Source of the DNA: Adineta vaga
Taxonomy: Eukaryota > Rotifera
Assembly (NCBI GenBank): GCA_021613535.1
Contig: CP075497.1
Coordinates: 186,001 to 250,000, forward strand
Direction of reading: 5' to 3'
DNA: 64,000 nucleotides
In this document: positions 32,851 through 47,800 of the stretch, in pieces
How positions within the stretch are numbered: the first letter of the stretch is position 1
Layout: each line of letters opens with the position of its first letter
Notes under the pieces: model-generated
Told to the model about the DNA's origin: nothing
Databases searched by the model: none
Seen by the model: the letters and a program-made list of their open reading frames with translations, nothing else
Program-made: the position numbers and the translations under genes

Positions 32851-35800
32851 TATAGATATATATACCTCACCCATGTTAAGTTAGGAATATAGGAATAGAT
32901 ATAGTTTCATTTATATATAGATATAGATATATATACCTCACCCATGTTAAGTTAGGAATATAGGAATAGATATAGTTTCATTTATGTATAGATATATATA
33001 CCTCACCCATGTTATGTTAGGAATATAGGAATAGATAAAGTTTCATTTATATATAGATATATATACCTCACCCATATTAAGTTAGGAATATAGGAATCGA
33101 TATAGTTTCATTTATATATAGATATATATACCTCACCCATGTTAAGTTAGGAATATAGGAATAGATATAGTTTCATTTATATATAGATATATATACCTCA
33201 CCCATGTTAAGTTAGGAATATAGGAATAGATATAGTTTCATTTATATATAGATATATATACCTCACCCATGTTAAGTTAGGAATATAGGAATAGATATAG
33301 TTTCATTTATATATAGATATATATAGATATATATACCTCACCCATGTTAAGTTAGGAATATAGGAATAGATATAGTTTCATTTATGTATAGATATATATA
33401 CCTCACCCATGTTAAGTTAGGAATATAGGAATCGATATAGTTTCATTTATATATAGATATATATACCTCACCCATGTTAAGTTAGGAATATAGGAATAGA
33501 TATAGTTTCATTTATATATAGATATATATACCTCACCCATGTTAAGTTAGGAATATAGGAATAGATATAGTTTCATTTATATATAGATATATAGATATAT
33601 ATACCTCACCCATGTTAAGTTAGGAATATAGGAATAGATATAGTTTCATTTATGTATAGATATATATACCTCACCCATGTTATGTTAGGAATATAGGAAT
33701 AGATAAAGTTTCATTTATATATAGATATATATACCTCACCCATGTTATGTTAGGAATATAGGAATAGATAAAGTTTCATTTATATATAGATATATATACC
33801 TCACCCATGTTAAGTTAGGAATATAGGAATAGATATAGTTTCATTTATATATAGATATATATACCTCACCCATGTTAAGTTAGGAATATAGGAATAGATA
33901 TAGTTTCATTTATATATAGATATATAGATATATATACCTCACCCATGTTAAGTTAGGAATATAGGAATAGATATAGTTTCATTTATATATAGATATATAT
34001 ACCTCACCCATGTTAAGTTAGGAATATAGGAATAGATATAGTTTCATTTATATATATATATATATACCTCACCCATGTTAAGTTAGGAATATAGGAATAG
34101 ATATAGTTTCATTTATATATAGATATATAGATATATATACCTCACCCATGTTAAGTTAGGAATATAGGAATAGATATAGTTTCATTTATGTATAGATATA
34201 TATACCTCACCCATGTTATGTTAGGAATATAGGAATAGATATAGTTTCATTTATATATAGATATATATACCTCACCCATGTTAAGTTAGGAATATAGGAA
34301 TAGATATAGTTTCATTTATATATAGATATATATACCTCACCCATGTTAAGTTAGGAATATAGGAATAGATATAGTTTCATTTATGTATAGATATATATAC
34401 CTCACCCATGTTATGTTAGGAATATAGGAATCGATATAGTTTCATTTATATATAGATATATATACCTCACCCATGTTAAGTTAGGAATATAGGAATAGAT
34501 ATAGTTTCATTTATATATAGATATATATACCTCACCCATGTTAAGTTAGGAATATAGGAATAGATATAGTTTCATTTATATATAGATATATATACCTCAC
34601 CCATGTTAAGTTAGGAATATAGGAATAGATATAGTTTCATTTATATATAGATATATAGATATATATACCTCACCCATGTTAAGTTAGGAATATAGGAATA
34701 GATATAGTTTCATTTATGTATAGATATATATACCTCACCCATGTTATGTTAGGAATATAGGAATAGATAAAGTTTCATTTATATATAGATATATATACCT
34801 CACCCATGTTAAGTTAGGAATATAGGAATCGATATAGTTTCATTTATATATAGATATATATACCTCACCCATGTTAAGTTAGGAATATAGGAATAGATAT
34901 AGTTTCATTTATATATAGATATATATACCTCACCCATGTTAAGTTAGGAATATAGGAATAGATATAGTTTCATTTATATATAGATATATATACCTCACCC
35001 ATGTTAAGTTAGGAATATAGGAATAGATATAGTTTCATTTATATATAGATATATAGATATATATACCTCACCCATGTTAAGTTAGGAATATAGGAATAGA
35101 TATAGTTTCATTTATGTATAGATATATATACCTCACCCATGTTATGTTAGGAATATAGGAATAGATAAAGTTTCATTTATATATAGATATATATACCTCA
35201 CCCATGTTAAGTTAGGAATATAGGAATAGATATAGTTTCATTTATATATAGATATATATACCTCACCCATGTTAAGTTAGGAATATAGGAATAGATATAG
35301 TTTCATTTATATATAGATATATATACCTCACCCATGTTAAGTTAGGAATATAGGAATAGATATAGTTTCATTTATATATAGATATATAGATATATATACC
35401 TCACCCATGTTAAGTTAGGAATATAGGAATAGATATAGTTTCATTTATGTATAGATATATATACCTCACCCATGTTATGTTAGGAATATAGGAATAGATA
35501 AAGTTTCATTTATATATAGATATATATACCTCACCCATGTTAAGTTAGGAATATAGGAATAGATATAGTTTCATTTATATATAGATATATATACCTCACC
35601 CATGTTAAGTTAGGAATATAGGAATAGATATAGTTTCATTTATATATAGATATATAGATATATATACCTCACCCATGTTAAGTTAGGAATATAGGAATAG
35701 ATATAGTTTCATTTATGTATAGATATATATACCTCACCCATGTTATGTTAGGAATATAGGAATAGATAAAGTTTCATTTATATATAGATATATATACCTC

Positions 35801-38800
35801 ACCCATGTTAAGTTAGGAATATAGGAATCGATATAGTTTCATTTATATATAGATATATATACCTCACCCATGTTAAGTTAGGAATATAGGAATAGATATA
35901 GTTTCATTTATATATAGATATATATACCTCACCCATGTTAAGTTAGGAATATAGGAATAGATATAGTTTCATTTATATATAGATATATATACCTCACCCA
36001 TGTTAAGTTAGGAATATAGGAATAGATATAGTTTCATTTATATATAGATATATAGATATATATACCTCACCCATGTTATGTTAGGAATATAGGAATAGAT
36101 AAAGTTTCATTTATATATAGATATATATACCTCACCCATGTTAAGTTAGGAATATAGGAATCGATATAGTTTCATTTATATATAGATATATATACCTCAC
36201 CCATGTTAAGTTAGGAATATAGGAATAGATATAGTTTCATTTATATATAGATATATATACCTCACCCATGTTAAGTTAGGAATATAGGAATAGATATAGT
36301 TTCATTTATATATAGATATATATACCTCACCCATGTTAAGTTAGGAATATAGGAATCGATATAGTTTCATTTATATATAGATATATATACCTCACCCATG
36401 TTAAGTTAGGAATATAGGAATAGATATAGTTTCATTTATATATAGATATATATACCTCACCCATGTTAAGTTAGGAATATAGGAATAGATATAGTTTCAT
36501 TTATATATAGATATATAGATATATATACCTCACCCATGTTAAGTTAGGAATATAGGAATAGATATAGTTTCATTTATGTATAGATATATATACCTCACCC
36601 ATGTTATGTTAGGAATATAGGAATAGATAAAGTTTCATTTATATATAGATATATATACCTCACCCATGTTAAGTTAGGAATATAGGAATCGATATAGTTT
36701 CATTTATATATAGATATATATACCTCACCCATGTTAAGTTAGGAATATAGGAATAGATATAGTTTCATTTATATATAGATATATAGATATATATACCTCA
36801 CCCATGTTAAGTTAGGAATATAGGAATAGATATAGTTTCATTTATGTATAGATATATATACCTCACCCATGTTATGTTAGGAATATAGGAATAGATAAAG
36901 TTTCATTTATATATAGATATATATACCTCACCCATGTTATGTTAGGAATATAGGAATAGATAAAGTTTCATTTATATATAGATATATATACCTCACCCAT
37001 GTTAAGTTAGGAATATAGGAATAGATATAGTTTCATTTATATATAGATATATATACCTCACCCATGTTAAGTTAGGAATATAGGAATAGATATAGTTTCA
37101 TTTATATATAGATATATAGATATATATACCTCACCCATGTTAAGTTAGGAATATAGGAATAGATATAGTTTCATTTATGTATAGATATATATACCTCACC
37201 CATGTTATGTTAGGAATATAGGAATAGATATAGTTTCATTTATATATAGATATATAGATATATATACCTCACCCATGTTAAGTTAGGAATATAGGAATAG
37301 ATATAGTTTCATTTATGTATAGATATATATACCTCACCCATGTTATGTTAGGAATATAGGAATAGATATAGTTTCATTTATATATAGATATATATACCTC
37401 ACCCATGTTAAGTTAGGAATATAGGAATAGATATAGTTTCATTTATATATAGATATATAGATATATATACCTCACCCATGTTATGTTAGGAATATAGGAA
37501 TAGATAAAGTTTCATTTATATATAGATATATATACCTCACCCATGTTAAGTTAGGAATATAGGAATCGATATAGTTTCATTTATATATAGATATATATAC
37601 CTCACCCATGTTAAGTTAGGAATATAGGAATAGATATAGTTTCATTTATATATAGATATATATACCTCACCCATGTTAAGTTAGGAATATAGGAATAGAT
37701 ATAGTTTCATTTATATATAGATATATATACCTCACCCATGTTAAGTTAGGAATATAGGAATCGATATAGTTTCATTTATATATAGATATATATACCTCAC
37801 CCATGTTAAGTTAGGAATATAGGAATAGATATAGTTTCATTTATATATAGATATATATACCTCACCCATGTTAAGTTAGGAATATAGGAATAGATATAGT
37901 TTCATTTATGTATAGATATATATACCTCACCCATGTTATGTTAGGAATATAGGAATAGATAAAGTTTCATTTATATATAGATATATATATACCTCACCCA
38001 TGTTATGTTAGGAATATAGGAATAGATAAAGTTTCATTTATATATAGATATATATACCTCACCCATGTTAAGTTAGGAATATAGGAATAGATATAGTTTC
38101 ATTTATATATAGATATATATACCTCACCCATGTTAAGTTAGGAATATAGGAATAGATATAGTTTCATTTATATATAGATATATAGATATATATACCTCAC
38201 CCATGTTAAGTTAGGAATATAGGAATAGATATAGTTTCATTTATGTATAGATATATATACCTCACCCATGTTATGTTAGGAATATAGGAATAGATATAGT
38301 TTCATTTATATATAGATATATAGATATATATACCTCACCCATGTTAAGTTAGGAATATAGGAATAGATATAGTTTCATTTATGTATAGATATATATACCT
38401 CACCCATGTTATGTTAGGAATATAGGAATAGATATAGTTTCATTTATATATAGATATATATACCTCACCCATGTTAAGTTAGGAATATAGGAATAGATAT
38501 AGTTTCATTTATATATAGATATATATACCTCACCCATGTTAAGTTAGGAATATAGGAATAGATATAGTTTCATTTATATATAGATATATATACCTCACCC
38601 ATGTTAAGTTAGGAATATAGGAATAGATATAGTTTCATTTATGTATAGATATATATACCTCACCCATGTTATGTTAGGAATATAGGAATAGATAAAGTTT
38701 CATTTATATATAGATATATATACCTCACCCATGTTAAGTTAGGAATATAGGAATCGATATAGTTTCATTTATATATAGATATATATACCTCACCCATGTT

Positions 38801-41800
38801 AAGTTAGGAATATAGGAATAGATATAGTTTCATTTATATATAGATATATATACCTCACCCATGTTAAGTTAGGAATATAGGAATAGATATAGTTTCATTT
38901 ATATATAGATATATATACCTCACCCATGTTAAGTTAGGAATATAGGAATAGATATAGTTTCATTTATATATAGATATATAGATATATATACCTCACCCAT
39001 GTTATGTTAGGAATATAGGAATAGATAAAGTTTCATTTATATATAGATATATATACCTCACCCATGTTAAGTTAGGAATATAGGAATCGATATAGTTTCA
39101 TTTATATATAGATATATATACCTCACCCATGTTAAGTTAGGAATATAGGAATAGATATAGTTTCATTTATATATATAGATATATATACCTCACCCATGTT
39201 AAGTTAGGAATATAGGAATAGATATAGTTTCATTTATATATAGATATATATACCTCACCCATGTTAAGTTAGGAATATAGGAATCGATATAGTTTCATTT
39301 ATATATAGATATATATACCTCACCCATGTTAAGTTAGGAATATAGGAATAGATATAGTTTCATTTATATATAGATATATATACCTCACCCATGTTAAGTT
39401 AGGAATATAGGAATAGATATAGTTTCATTTATATATAGATATATAGATATATATACCTCACCCATGTTAAGTTAGGAATATAGGAATAGATATAGTTTCA
39501 TTTATGTATAGATATATATACCTCACCCATGTTATGTTAGGAATATAGGAATAGATAAAGTTTCATTTATATATAGATATATATACCTCACCCATGTTAA
39601 GTTAGGAATATAGGAATCGATATAGTTTCATTTATATATAGATATATATACCTCACCCATGTTAAGTTAGGAATATAGGAATAGATATAGTTTCATTTAT
39701 ATATAGATATATAGATATATATACCTCACCCATGTTAAGTTAGGAATATAGGAATAGATATAGTTTCATTTATGTATAGATATATATACCTCACCCATGT
39801 TATGTTAGGAATATAGGAATAGATAAAGTTTCATTTATATATAGATATATATACCTCACCCATGTTATGTTAGGAATATAGGAATAGATAAAGTTTCATT
39901 TATATATAGATATATATACCTCACCCATGTTAAGTTAGGAATATAGGAATAGATATAGTTTCATTTATATATAGATATATATACCTCACCCATGTTAAGT
40001 TAGGAATATAGGAATAGATATAGTTTCATTTATATATAGATATATAGATATATATACCTCACCCATGTTAAGTTAGGAATATAGGAATAGATATAGTTTC
40101 ATTTATGTATAGATATATATACCTCACCCATGTTATGTTAGGAATATAGGAATAGATAAAGTTTCATTTATATATAGATATATATACCTCACCCATGTTA
40201 AGTTAGGAATATAGGAATAGATATAGTTTCATTTATATATAGATATATAGATATATATACCTCACCCATGTTAAGTTAGGAATATAGGAATAGATATAGT
40301 TTCATTTATGTATAGATATATATACCCTCACCCATGTTATGTTAGGAATATAGGAATAGATAAAGTTTCATTTATATATAGATATATATACCTCACCCAT
40401 GTTATGTTAGGAATATAGGAATAGATAAAGTTTCATTTATATATAGATATATATACCTCACCCATGTTAAGTTAGGAATATAGGAATAGATATAGTTTCA
40501 TTTATATATAGATATATATACCTCACCCATGTTAAGTTAGGAATATAGGAATAGATATAGTTTCATTTATATATAGATATATAGATATATATACCTCACC
40601 CATGTTAAGTTAGGAATATAGGAATAGATATAGTTTCATTTATGTATAGATATATAGATATATATACCTCACCCATGTTAAGTTAGGAATATAGGAATAG
40701 ATATAGTTTCATTTATGTATAGATATATATACCTCACCCATGTTATGTTAGGAATATAGGAATAGATAAAGTTTCATTTATATATAGATATATATACCTC
40801 ACCCATGTTAAGTTAGGAATATAGGAATCGATATAGTTTCATTTATATATAGATATATATACCTCACCCATGTTAAGTTAGGAATATAGGAATAGATATA
40901 GTTTCATTTATATATAGATATATATACCTCACCCATGTTAAGTTAGGAATATAGGAATAGATATAGTTTCATTTATATATAGATATATATACCTCACCCA
41001 TGTTAAGTTAGGAATATAGGAATCGATATAGTTTCATTTATATATAGATATATATACCTCACCCATGTTAAGTTAGGAATATAGGAATAGATATAGTTTC
41101 ATTTATATATAGATATATATACCTCACCCATGTTAAGTTAGGAATATAGGAATAGATATAGTTTCATTTATATATAGATATATATACCTCACCCATGTTA
41201 AGTTAGGAATAATAGGAATAGATATAGTTTCATTTATATATAGATATATATACCTCACCCATGTTAAGTTAGGAATATAGGAATAGATATAGTTTCATTT
41301 ATATATAGATATATATACCTCACCCATGTTAAGTTAGGAATATAGGAATAGATATAGTTTCATTTATATATAGATATATAGATATATATACCTCACCCAT
41401 GTTAAGTTAGGAATATAGGAATAGATATAGTTTCATTTATGTATAGATATATATACCTCACCCATGTTATGTTAGGAATATAGGAATAGATATAGTTTCA
41501 TTTATATATAGATATATATACCTCACCCATGTTAAGTTAGGAATATAGGAATCGATATAGTTTCATTTATATATAGATATATATACCTCACCCATGTTAA
41601 GTTAGGAATATAGGAATAGATATAGTTTCATTTATATATAGATATATAGATATATATACCTCACCCATGTTAAGTTAGGAATATAGGAATAGATATAGTT
41701 TCATTTATGTATAGATATATATACCTCACCCATGTTATGTTAGGAATATAGGAATAGATAAAGTTTCATTTATATATAGATATATATACCTCACCCATGT

Positions 41801-44800
41801 TAAGTTAGGAATATAGGAATCGATATAGTTTCATTTATATATAGATATATATACCTCACCCATGTTAAGTTAGGAATATAGGAATAGATATAGTTTCATT
41901 TATATATAGATATATAGATATATATACCTCACCCATGTTAAGTTAGGAATATAGGAATAGATATAGTTTCATTTATGTATAGATATATATACCTCACCCA
42001 TGTTATGTTAGGAATATAGGAATAGATAAAGTTTCATTTATATATAGATATATATACCTCACCCATGTTAAGTTAGGAATATAGGAATCGATATAGTTTC
42101 ATTTATATATAGATATATATACCTCACCCATGTTAAGTTAGGAATATAGGAATAGATATAGTTTCATTTATATATAGATATATAGATATATATACCTCAC
42201 CCATGTTAAGTTAGGAATATAGGAATAGATATAGTTTCATTTATGTATAGATATATATACCTCACCCATGTTATGTTAGGAATATAGGAATAGATAAAGT
42301 TTCATTTATATATAGATATATATACCTCACCCATGTTATGTTAGGAATATAGGAATAGATAAAGTTTCATTTATATATAGATATATATACCTCACCCATG
42401 TTAAGTTAGGAATATAGGAATAGATATAGTTTCATTTATATATAGATATATATACCTCACCCATGTTAAGTTAGGAATATAGGAATAGATATAGTTTCAT
42501 TTATATATAGATATATAGATATATATACCTCACCCATGTTAAGTTAGGAATATAGGAATAGATATAGTTTCATTTATGTATAGATATATATACCTCACCC
42601 ATGTTATGTTAGGAATATAGGAATAGATATAGTTTCATTTATATATAGATATATATACCTCACCCATGTTAAGTTAGGAATATAGGAATAGATATAGTTT
42701 CATTTATATATAGATATATATACCTCACCCATGTTAAGTTAGGAATATAGGAATAGATATAGTTTCATTTATATATAGATATATATACCTCACCCATGTT
42801 AAGTTAGGAATATAGGAATAGATATAGTTTCATTTATATATAGATATATATACCTCACCCATGTTAAGTTAGGAATATAGGAATAGATATAGTTTCATTT
42901 ATATATAGATATATATACCTCACCCATGTTAAGTTAGGAATATAGGAATAGATATAGTTTCATTTATGTATAGATATATATACCTCACCCATGTTATGTT
43001 AGGAATATAGGAATAGATAAAGTTTCATTTATATATAGATATATATACCTCACCCATGTTAAGTTAGGAATATAGGAATCGATATAGTTTCATTTATATA
43101 TAGATATATATACCTCACCCATGTTAAGTTAGGAATATAGGAATAGATATAGTTTCATTTATATATAGATATATATACCTCACCCATGTTAAGTTAGGAA
43201 TATAGGAATAGATATAGTTTCATTTATATATAGATATATATACCTCACCCATGTTAAGTTAGGAATATAGGAATAGATATAGTTTCATTTATATATAGAT
43301 ATATAGATATATATACCTCACCCATGTTAAGTTAGGAATATAGGAATAGATATAGTTTCATTTATGTATAGATATATATACCTCACCCATGTTATGTTAG
43401 GAATATAGGAATAGATAAAGTTTCATTTATATATAGATATATATACCTCACCCATGTTAAGTTAGGAATATAGGAATCGATATAGTTTCATTTATATATA
43501 GATATATATACCTCACCCATGTTAAGTTAGGAATATAGGAATAGATAAAGTTTCATTTATATATAGATATATATACCTCACCCATGTTAAGTTAGGAATA
43601 TAGGAATAGATATAGTTTCATTTATGTATAGATATATATACCTCACCCATGTTATGTTAGGAATATAGGAATAGATAAAGTTTCATTTATATATAGATAT
43701 ATATACCTCACCCATGTTATGTTAGGAATATAGGAATAGATAAAGTTTCATTTATATATAGATATATATACCTCACCCATGTTAAGTTAGGAATATAGGA
43801 ATAGATATAGTTTCATTTATATATAGATATATATACCTCACCCATGTTATGTTAGGAATATAGGAATAGATAAAGTTTCATTTATATATAGATATATATA
43901 CCTCACCCATGTTAAGTTAGGAATATAGGAATAGATATAGTTTCATTTATATATAGATATATATACCTCACCCATGTTAAGTTAGGAATATAGGAATAGA
44001 TATAGTTTCATTTATATATAGATATATATACCTCACCCATGTTAAGTTAGGAATATAGGAATAGATATAGTTTCATTTATATATAGATATATATACCTCA
44101 CCCATGTTAAGTTAGGAATATAGGAATAGATATAGTTTCATTTATATATAGATATATATACCTCACCCATGTTAAGTTAGGAATATAGGAATAGATATAG
44201 TTTCATTTATATATAGATATATATACCTCACCCATGTTAAGTTAGGAATATAGGAATAGATATAGTTTCATTTATATATAGATATATATATACCTCACCC
44301 ATGTTAAGTTAGGAATATAGGAATAGATATAGTTTCATTTATATAGATATATATATATATACCTCACCCATGTTAAGTTAGGAATATAGGAATAGATATA
44401 GTTTCATTTATGTATAGATATATATACCTCACCCATGTTATGTTAGGAATATAGGAATAGATAAAGTTTCATTTATATATAGATATATATACCTCACCCA
44501 TGTTAAGTTAGGAATATAGGAATCGATATAGTTTCATTTATATATAGATATATATACCTCACCCATGTTAAGTTAGGAATATAGGAATAGATATAGTTTC
44601 ATTTATATATAGATATATATATACCTCACCCATGTTATGTTAGGAATATAGGAATAGATAAGTTTCATTTATATATAGATATATATACCTCACCCATGTT
44701 ATGTTAGGAATATAGGAATAGATAAAGTTTCATTTATATATAGATATATATACCTCACCCATGTTAAGTTAGGAATATAGGAATAGATATAGTTTCATTT

Positions 44801-47800
44801 ATATATAGATATATATACCTCACCCATGTTAAGTTAGGAATATAGGAATAGATATAGTTTCATTTATATATAGATATATATACCTCACCCATGTTAAGTT
44901 AGGAATATAGGAATAGATATAGTTTCATTTATATATAGATATATATACCTCACCCATGTTAAGTTAGGAATATAGGAATCGATATAGTTTCATTTATATA
45001 TAGATATATATACCTCACCCATGTTAAGTTAGGAATATAGGAATAGATATAGTTTCATTTATATATAGATATATATACCTCACCCATGTTAAGTTAGGAA
45101 TATAGGAATAGATATAGTTTCATTTATATATAGATATATATACCTCACCCATGTTAAGTTAGGAATATAGGAATAGATATAGTTTCATTTATATATAGAT
45201 ATATATACCTCACCCATGTTAAGTTAGGAATATAGGAATAGATATAGTTTCATTTATATATAGATATATATACCTCACCCATGTTAAGTTAGGAATATAG
45301 GAATAGATATAGTTTCATTTATATATAGATATATATACCTCACCCATGTTAAGTTAGGAATATAGGAATAGATATAGTTTCATTTATATATAGATATATA
45401 TACCTCACCCATGTTAAGTTAGGAATATAGGAATAGATATAGTTTCATTTATATATAGATATATATACCTCACCCATGTTAAGTTAGGAATATAGGAATA
45501 GATATAGTTTCATTTATATATAGATATATATACCTCACCCATGTTAAGTTAGGAATATAGGAATAGATATAGTTTCATTTATATATAGATATATATACCT
45601 CACCCATGTTAAGTTAGGAATATAGGAATAGATATAGTTTCATTTATATATAGATATATATACCTCACCCATGTTAAGTTAGGAATATAGGAATATAGTT
45701 TCATTTATATATAGATATATATACCTCACCCATGTTAAGTTAGGAATATAGGAATAGATATAGTTTCATTTATATATAGATATATATACCTCACCCATGT
45801 TAAGTTAGGAATATAGGAATAGATATAGTTTCATTTATATATAGATATATATACCTCACCCATGTTAAGTTAGGAATATAGGAATAGATATAGTTTCATT
45901 TATATATAGATATATATATATATATACCTCACCCATGTTAAGTTAGGAATATAGGAATAGATATAGTTTCATTTATATATAGATATATATACCTCACCCA
46001 TGTTCAGTTAGGAATATAGGAATAGAGATAGTTCCATTTACATATAGATATACCTCACCCATGTTCAGTTAGGAATATAGGAATAGATATACTTTCATTT
46101 ATATATAGATATACCTCACTCATGTTAAGTAAGGAATATAGGAATAGATATAGTTTCATTTATATATAGATATATATACCTCACCCATGTTAAGTTAGGA
46201 ATATAGGAATAGATATAGTTTCATTTATATATAGATATATAGATATATATACCTCACCCATGTTAAGTTAGGAATATAGGAATAGATATAGTTTCATTTA
46301 TATATAGATATATATACCTCACCCATGTTAAGTTAGGAATATAGGAATAGATATAGTTTCATTTATATATAGATATATAGATATATATACCTCACCCATG
46401 TTAAGTTAGGAATATAGGAATAGATATAGTTTCATTTATATATAGATATATATACCTCACCCATGTTAAGTTAGGAATATAGGAATAGATATAGTTTCAT
46501 TTATATATAGATATATATACCTCACCCATGTTAAGTTAGGAATATAGGAATAGATATAGTTTCATTTATATATAGATATATATACCTCACCCATGTTATG
46601 TTAGGAATACAGGAATAGATATAGTTTCATTTATATATAGATATATATACCTCACCCATGTTAAGTTAGGAATACAGGAATAGATATAGTTTCATTTATA
46701 TATAGATATATATACCTCACCCATGTTATGTTAGGAATACAGGAGTAGATATAGTTTCATTTATATATAGATATATATATACCTCACCCATGTTATGTTA
46801 GGAATACAGGAATAGATATAGTTTCATTTATATATAGATATATAGATATATATACCTCACCCATGTTAAGTTAGGAATATAGGAATAGATATAGTTTCAT
46901 TTATATATAGATATATAGATATATATACCTCACCCATGTTAAGTTAGGAATATAGGAATAGATATAGTTTCATTTATATATAGATATATATACCTCACCC
47001 ATGTTAAGTTAGGAATATAGGAATAGATATAGTTTCATTTATATATAGATATATATACCTCACCCATGTTAAGTTAGGAATATAGGAATAGATATAGTTT
47101 CATTTATATATAGATATATATACCTCACCCATGTTAAGTTAGGAATATAGGAATAGATATAGTTTCATTTATATATAGATATATATATATAACCCATGTT
47201 AAGTTAGGAATATAGGAATAGATATAGTTTCATTTATATATAGATATATAGATATATATACCTCACCCATGTTAAGTTAGGAATATAGGAATAGATATAG
47301 TTTCATTTATATATAGATATATATTCCTCACCCATGTTATGTTAGGAATACAGGAGTAGATATAGTTTCATTTATATATAGATATATATATACCTCACCC
47401 ATGTTATGTTAGGAATACAGGAATAGATATAGTTTCGTTTAAATATAGATATATATACCTCACCCATGTTAAGTTAGGAATACAGGAATAGATATAGTTT
47501 CATTTATATATAGATATATAGATATATATACCTCACCCATGTTAAGTTAGGAATATAGGAATAGATATAGTTTCATTTATATATAGATATATATACCTCA
47601 CCCATGTTAAGTTAGGAATATAGGAATAGATATAGTTTCATTTATATATAGATATATATACCTCACCCATGTTAAGTTAGGAATATAGGAATAGATATAG
47701 TTTCATTTATATATAGATATATAGATATATATACCTCACCCATGTTAAGTTAGGAATATAGGAATAGATATAGTTTCATTTATATATAGATATATATACC

